A DNA stretch of 39,368 nucleotides. Source: Actinomortierella ambigua (taxonomy: Eukaryota; Mortierellomycota; Mortierellomycetes; Mortierellales; Mortierellaceae). The stretch lies in assembly GCA_016098155.1 (NCBI GenBank), contig JAAAJB010000334.1, positions 1 through 39,368 on the forward strand, in the 5' to 3' direction. How positions within the stretch are numbered: position 1 is the first letter of the stretch; every line of letters starts with the position of its first letter. Of this stretch, positions 35,461-39,368 are shown in pieces. The translations under genes and the position numbers were made by a program. The notes under the pieces were generated by a model that saw only the letters and a program-made list of their open reading frames with translations, ran no database searches and had not been told where the DNA came from.

Positions 35461-37230
35461 CGGCTATTGTGGGAGAAGGGGGGGAGGATGGAACAAGTTT
35501 TGGAGGGGTCGCTGGTGTAGAGGCGATTTTTTTTTTCTTGTGTAGCGTTGGTGTGGGTGTTGGTATTGTTTCTGTGCGCTGTGTGTGGAGAAAAGGGAGA
35601 GGGAGGGAGCACAAAGCAGGGGTGGAGTGAGTGCACAGACGATGCAGACGAGAGAATTAAATAGCAATGAAGGATGAGAGGATGAGAGGAATGAATGCAA
35701 CCAGAATGAATGAATGGATATATAGCGATGGTACAAAAAGTTGGTCGGTGAGAGGGTGTTCCCCAACTGATCTCCCTCTCTTCCACGTGAAATGCCCAGT
35801 AACGGTCCGACGGAGATGATATCAGCACCAGCGGTGTTCATACACAGCTTGTTCGCAAAGCTTTTTCTGCACAGACTGAACGGACTCTCTACCCGGCGGA
35901 AACAAAATGGAAGGGGGGAAAAGGAGCTTGTTGCGGGTCTTGAATGCTGATATGCTGATAACTACTAGCAGTAGCCGCTGGGGCAAGTAACCTCTTCCCA
36001 ACACCAAGCCATCCATCCGCATCCGTGCAGAAACACCCGTTGGCACCTTGTTCACTCTCCTCCCCCGTCTTCTCACTTGCCTTCTCTTTCCCTTCCCCCT
36101 TTTACTCGTTGCCCCAACGAATTGTTGCATGCCTACACCATCTCCTCCACATCTGATCTACTGCTGGGTGGGGGGGTGGGGCGGAGGTGCCTGTCTGCCT
36201 CTCTACCCGCCATGCGATCCGCACCCAATTTTGGGGGAAGCACGCCAACACGCGAGGTTTCGGTGGGGACTCCTTGAATGGTGTTTCTTCTTCTCTTTTG
36301 GGTGCGATGGTTATACTTGATGCAGAAAGGTTTCTCTTGACAAAAGACAAAGATCTGAAAGGCTTTTTTAGTGTGCCATGTTGTAAGTGCTTCTGCTGGG
36401 GCACTCTTTTGCATTCTATGGAAACCAAAAAAAAAAAAAAAAAAAAGATGGTGACACTGCACAGAAATATGAACCCCATCTTCTCTCCATCTGCAACCTA
36501 TTTCTGTTCTTATTGCCGTAGCGAATAGAGCAGAAAGTGTGCCACAGAAATTGGAGGGAACATGTGTTTGCTGTGAGGGCCCCTGACCAAACCAACGATA
36601 GTTTTGTAGATGGAAAATAACAAAGAGGGAGGAGGGCTCAGTCAAATAGACGGGACATGCCTTCCTCACCCCATGTACCTTGGTCAAAGTACACCCTCTC
36701 TCGCTTTTCTTCCCGTTCCAGTTGGACGCGAAAATACGAAATGGAGAGGGGGAGAAAATGAATCTCAACATCGACTCGACTCTGGCTAAAGTGTCCTATG
36801 GTACGTGCATCATACAGCTGGATGGTGCGGAAAGAGATGTACGTACAAAAGTGCTTCTGAGCACGTAGATGAAACCACCACAAAATGGAAATCAGCCACC
36901 TTGTCGCGTGAACTTTGAACGTAGTACGTAACTGTACATGACACTGGCTGACTTTTCACGTCTCTTGATGATTAAGCGTTTATGCCTACTTTATCGATTG
37001 TTTGAGGCTATCATACACCTTTCACTGAGGAATATGCAATTGCCTCTGCTCAGATTGCTTTGAGTGTCTTTTGGCGAGGTGAGGTGCAACAGATTCATTT
37101 CAAACAGTCAAATGCGATAGGTAAATTGGCTGGGGTGAAGGTTTTTTTCTTCTAATCATCATCAGAGTCATTATCAGAGTCATCAAGCGACAAGCCTCTG
37201 TGCATGCCAATGTGACTCTTCCCTAATCCT
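35461..37230. other. Intergenic region upstream of the hydrolase; no gene recognised
   Basis: The first ~500 bases are the likely hydrolase promoter (pyrimidine-rich on its sense strand). A C/T-rich block lies at 36037-36115, a G run at 36169-36180 and A18 near 36429-36446. Open frames such as 36187-36528 and 36133-36771 run through homopolymers and show no family features. On the minus strand near 37155-37187 a short frame ends in an acidic tail (see findings). Confidence 0.45.
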
Positions 37231-38068
37231 CCCTGATTCCCAAGCTTTCACTACAACAGACGATCAAGAATAAACCCCCCAAATTCTCTTTCGCAAGGGA
37301 TGCTCGGAAAGACATAGAGACGGCTACCAGGAGAAGATTACCTTATATTCGCAACCCGTTTAGAGCGATTGCTAAGGATCACGCGGGGATGAACCCTTTG
37401 AAACGCGAGTAATCCGCCATCATTTCAAAGACCTGCCTCAGGCGTGCCGAGATCAGGTCAAGCGACAATTTGGGAGTCTGGAGGAGATACCGTCACTCCA
37501 AAGCTACTTAGACTTTCTTCAGAAATATCCATCTGTCTGTGGTGGCACCGATCGAGTCGACCCAACAGCATGGCACCGGCAGCATCTCCGTCCTCAGGGC
37601 GAGCTCCGAGGCATGTCGCGAAACCAACTATTGAGACGGTTACACGCCTGCGGGCCTTCCTTGACACACACGCCCAATCGTCACAAACGCCGCCATCCTT
37701 CGTTTGTCAACTCCACCCTACCCTGAACCAGAGTGCGGCCTGCGGGTTGAGGGAAAGACCCCATACAATATGCAAAGAATGGAGGGCACAACATAGCGGA
37801 GTGCTTCAAGCGCACTGATCCGGAAGTGTGGGAAGTGGCGATGAGGCATCAGTTGCGAGTAAAGGAAACCGCGCAGGACACAGTGGTTTCCACGGAGGAG
37901 CAGACCTCGCCTAAGAGGCAACTAGATCTCTCGCCCGCGAAGGTGAACAACGACAGGCCTAACCAAACTCATTCGAGACAGCATCAGGCTGTAGAACTCC
38001 CTTATAAGGCAAGTCCCCATACACCCTCGCTAGCTGTTGAAGGACAGTGGCAAGATCGGTTTCGGTAG
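37231..38068 (+). pseudogene. Decayed protein-coding relic, possibly of mobile-element origin
   Basis: One plus-strand frame from about 37234 reads LQQTIKNKPPKFSFARDARK and on through YIRNPFRAIAKDHAG to a stop at about 37409. A second frame, shifted by one, is open from 37374: HHFKDLPQACRDQVKRQFGS, then SLQSYLDFLQKYPSV. It meets stops at 37724-37726 and about 37748, yet continues in the same frame with GGHNIAECFKRTDPEVWEV and on to a stop at 38066-38068. The steady amphipathic protein-like composition across stops and a frameshift suggests a dead gene. The layout is loosely gag-like, but I recognise no domain, so origin is a guess. Confidence 0.35.
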
Positions 38069-39368
38069 ACAACGGTCGCGCCACTCTCCCAGCACAGCAC
38101 GGTTTTTTTTACCATAGGGAAGAAACAGACGGCGACGGGGATGAGGTAGCGATGGAGGAAATGAGATGTACCATTGTACTGGAGGTACCCTGTATGGGAT
38201 CTATAGACGACACATGCCTCTCGGTTTATTAGATCCTAGTGACACAGCAACCTTACGAATAGAATATGGAGACCTCAAGTCAGTATCTACCTTTTTTTTT
38301 TCAGTTGCTACTTCGACAGTTGAGCTTAATAGTGATGTACAGTATATGGGGGGGGGGAAGTAGTCCTAAATAATAATAAGAGGTACTAACGTCATTCTCT
38401 ACTCCGAATACGTAAAAGAGCGCATCAAAAAAAACATAATACAGCACCCTTTTAGATGGCTATTGTCATTCCTGAATTTACTCCGCACCCGCATGTCAAG
38501 GGAGAATGAGAGTAGAGTCAGATTTGCCTCAGACTGAGCCACTTTACTGCATCGAGGCCTTCGCAGTATCCAGTGAGTAGAATCCAGTGTTGTGATCTAC
38601 TTGGCCTTATCATAAAGTCAAGATGCAATTGCCATTTTACCAGGCAGTATCGAGTCAACATGATAGCACTGAACTGACGCAGGTATAGGTGTTGACTGTG
38701 CGCAAAACCATCCATCTGTGCCAGGTCAGACCTATGATGTTCGCAAGTGGATGTTGTGCTAGGGACAAGGGTCGTTGCTCTTGCCATGAACGACACAGGC
38801 AGGTGGTTGTTTAACGTGAAAAGGTAGAGACGGGTATGAGCTGCTTCATTGTTGGCCATTGCATTCATGTCTGGCGAATTCAATAACAAATGACACCCCA
38901 CACTGCTACCACCATCACCACTGCCTTGACGCAAATTGTGCCAGAATATCCTTGTGTTGAGTAATAGCGAGAGACTATAAAGTGAACTACTATGCCCCCC
39001 TACTACACGCCGCTAACATGGCTCAGTAAAATGACCTCCATGATCAGTAGAAACTTGAGACGAATCAATCCTCAGTGTCGAGGGAAGCATCGAAGGTCAA
39101 TGCTGGAAATGTCAACCTTCTCCGTATCCTAGTGAAATTGCTCCGCTCTCTATACGAAAAAAAAAGAGAGATAAAACAAAGATCAAAATGAGTGCACATG
39201 AGATATCCTTGTTCTTCTCACACAATTGCATTCACTTCCTAGTTACAACTACTCACTCTCATATCATTGTCTTTGAAAATTATAATGTGAACACCTTCTG
39301 CGAAGGCCCACACCAATGTGGACCTTCCCCAGGATGCACCACGAGGAGGTAGTGTTCAGAGCATCCCA
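38069..39368. other. Right-end intergenic region; no gene recognised
   Basis: A/T homopolymers (T8 near 38103, T10 near 38291, G9 near 38349, A8 near 38426, A9 near 39159) are scattered through it. One minus-strand frame from an ATG at 38868 to 38518 (116 codons) is intact but resembles nothing I know. A hairpin lies at 39302-39327. Confidence 0.45.
39302..39327. repeat. Short inverted repeat (hairpin) near the right edge
   Basis: GAAGGCCCACA at 39302-39312 pairs with TGTGGACCTTC at 39317-39327, with one mismatch and a CCAA loop: an 11-position stem. It is not next to any recognised gene end, so a terminator role is not supported. Confidence 0.6.

Overview
This window looks like nuclear DNA of an early-diverging filamentous fungus, most likely of the Mortierellaceae type. 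The evidence is indirect. Genes are rich in short GT-AG introns, leaders are strongly pyrimidine-rich, spacers are short, and the protein set keeps families that yeasts have lost (HAUS6 of augmin, WRAP53/TCAB1, LAMTOR5, an HSPA14-type Hsp70, a vertebrate-type N-acetylglutamate synthase). Species is inference; no rRNA or tRNA marker is present.

Left part (1-10.8 kb): a (GA)n microsatellite and a C/T-rich leader precede a four-exon class 3 (diacylglycerol-type) lipase with a GC-AG first intron. A 216-bp foldback, MITE-like palindrome sits downstream of it. Next come an HSPA14-like Hsp70 that ends after its ATPase domain and, in convergent orientation, a secreted repeat-rich protein with a C-terminal double-psi beta-barrel.

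Middle (10.8-25.3 kb): on the minus strand lie RPS5 (uS7), WRAP53 (six exons, with an apparent one-base frameshift in exon 3), HAUS6 (five exons, about 1770 residues) and CCT5 (four exons, 541 residues). On the plus strand, divergent from WRAP53, is a four-exon 99-residue LAMTOR5 gene. Its first intron holds a 10-N assembly gap between two poly-G runs.

Right part (25.4-35.5 kb): an eight-exon golgin of the Rud3/GMAP-210 type (minus) shares a 437-bp bidirectional spacer with N-acetylglutamate synthase (plus). That gene converges on a three-exon membrane-anchored alpha/beta hydrolase (minus).

The last 3.9 kb has no intact recognised gene. It holds homopolymers, a decayed open frame with stops and a frameshift (about 37.2-38.1 kb, perhaps an old mobile-element relic), and a small hairpin at the end.

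The genes do not form a pathway; they are housekeeping genes (translation, protein folding, telomerase RNP or Cajal-body biology, spindle, Golgi, lysosomal signalling, arginine synthesis, lipids). I saw no gene cluster that is convincingly a new system. The items most worth checking are the foldback element, the WRAP53 frameshift, the ATPase-only HSPA14-like protein, the G4 motif upstream of RPS5 and the decayed frame near the right end. Exon coordinates were worked out by hand from splice signals, reading phase and remembered family conservation.
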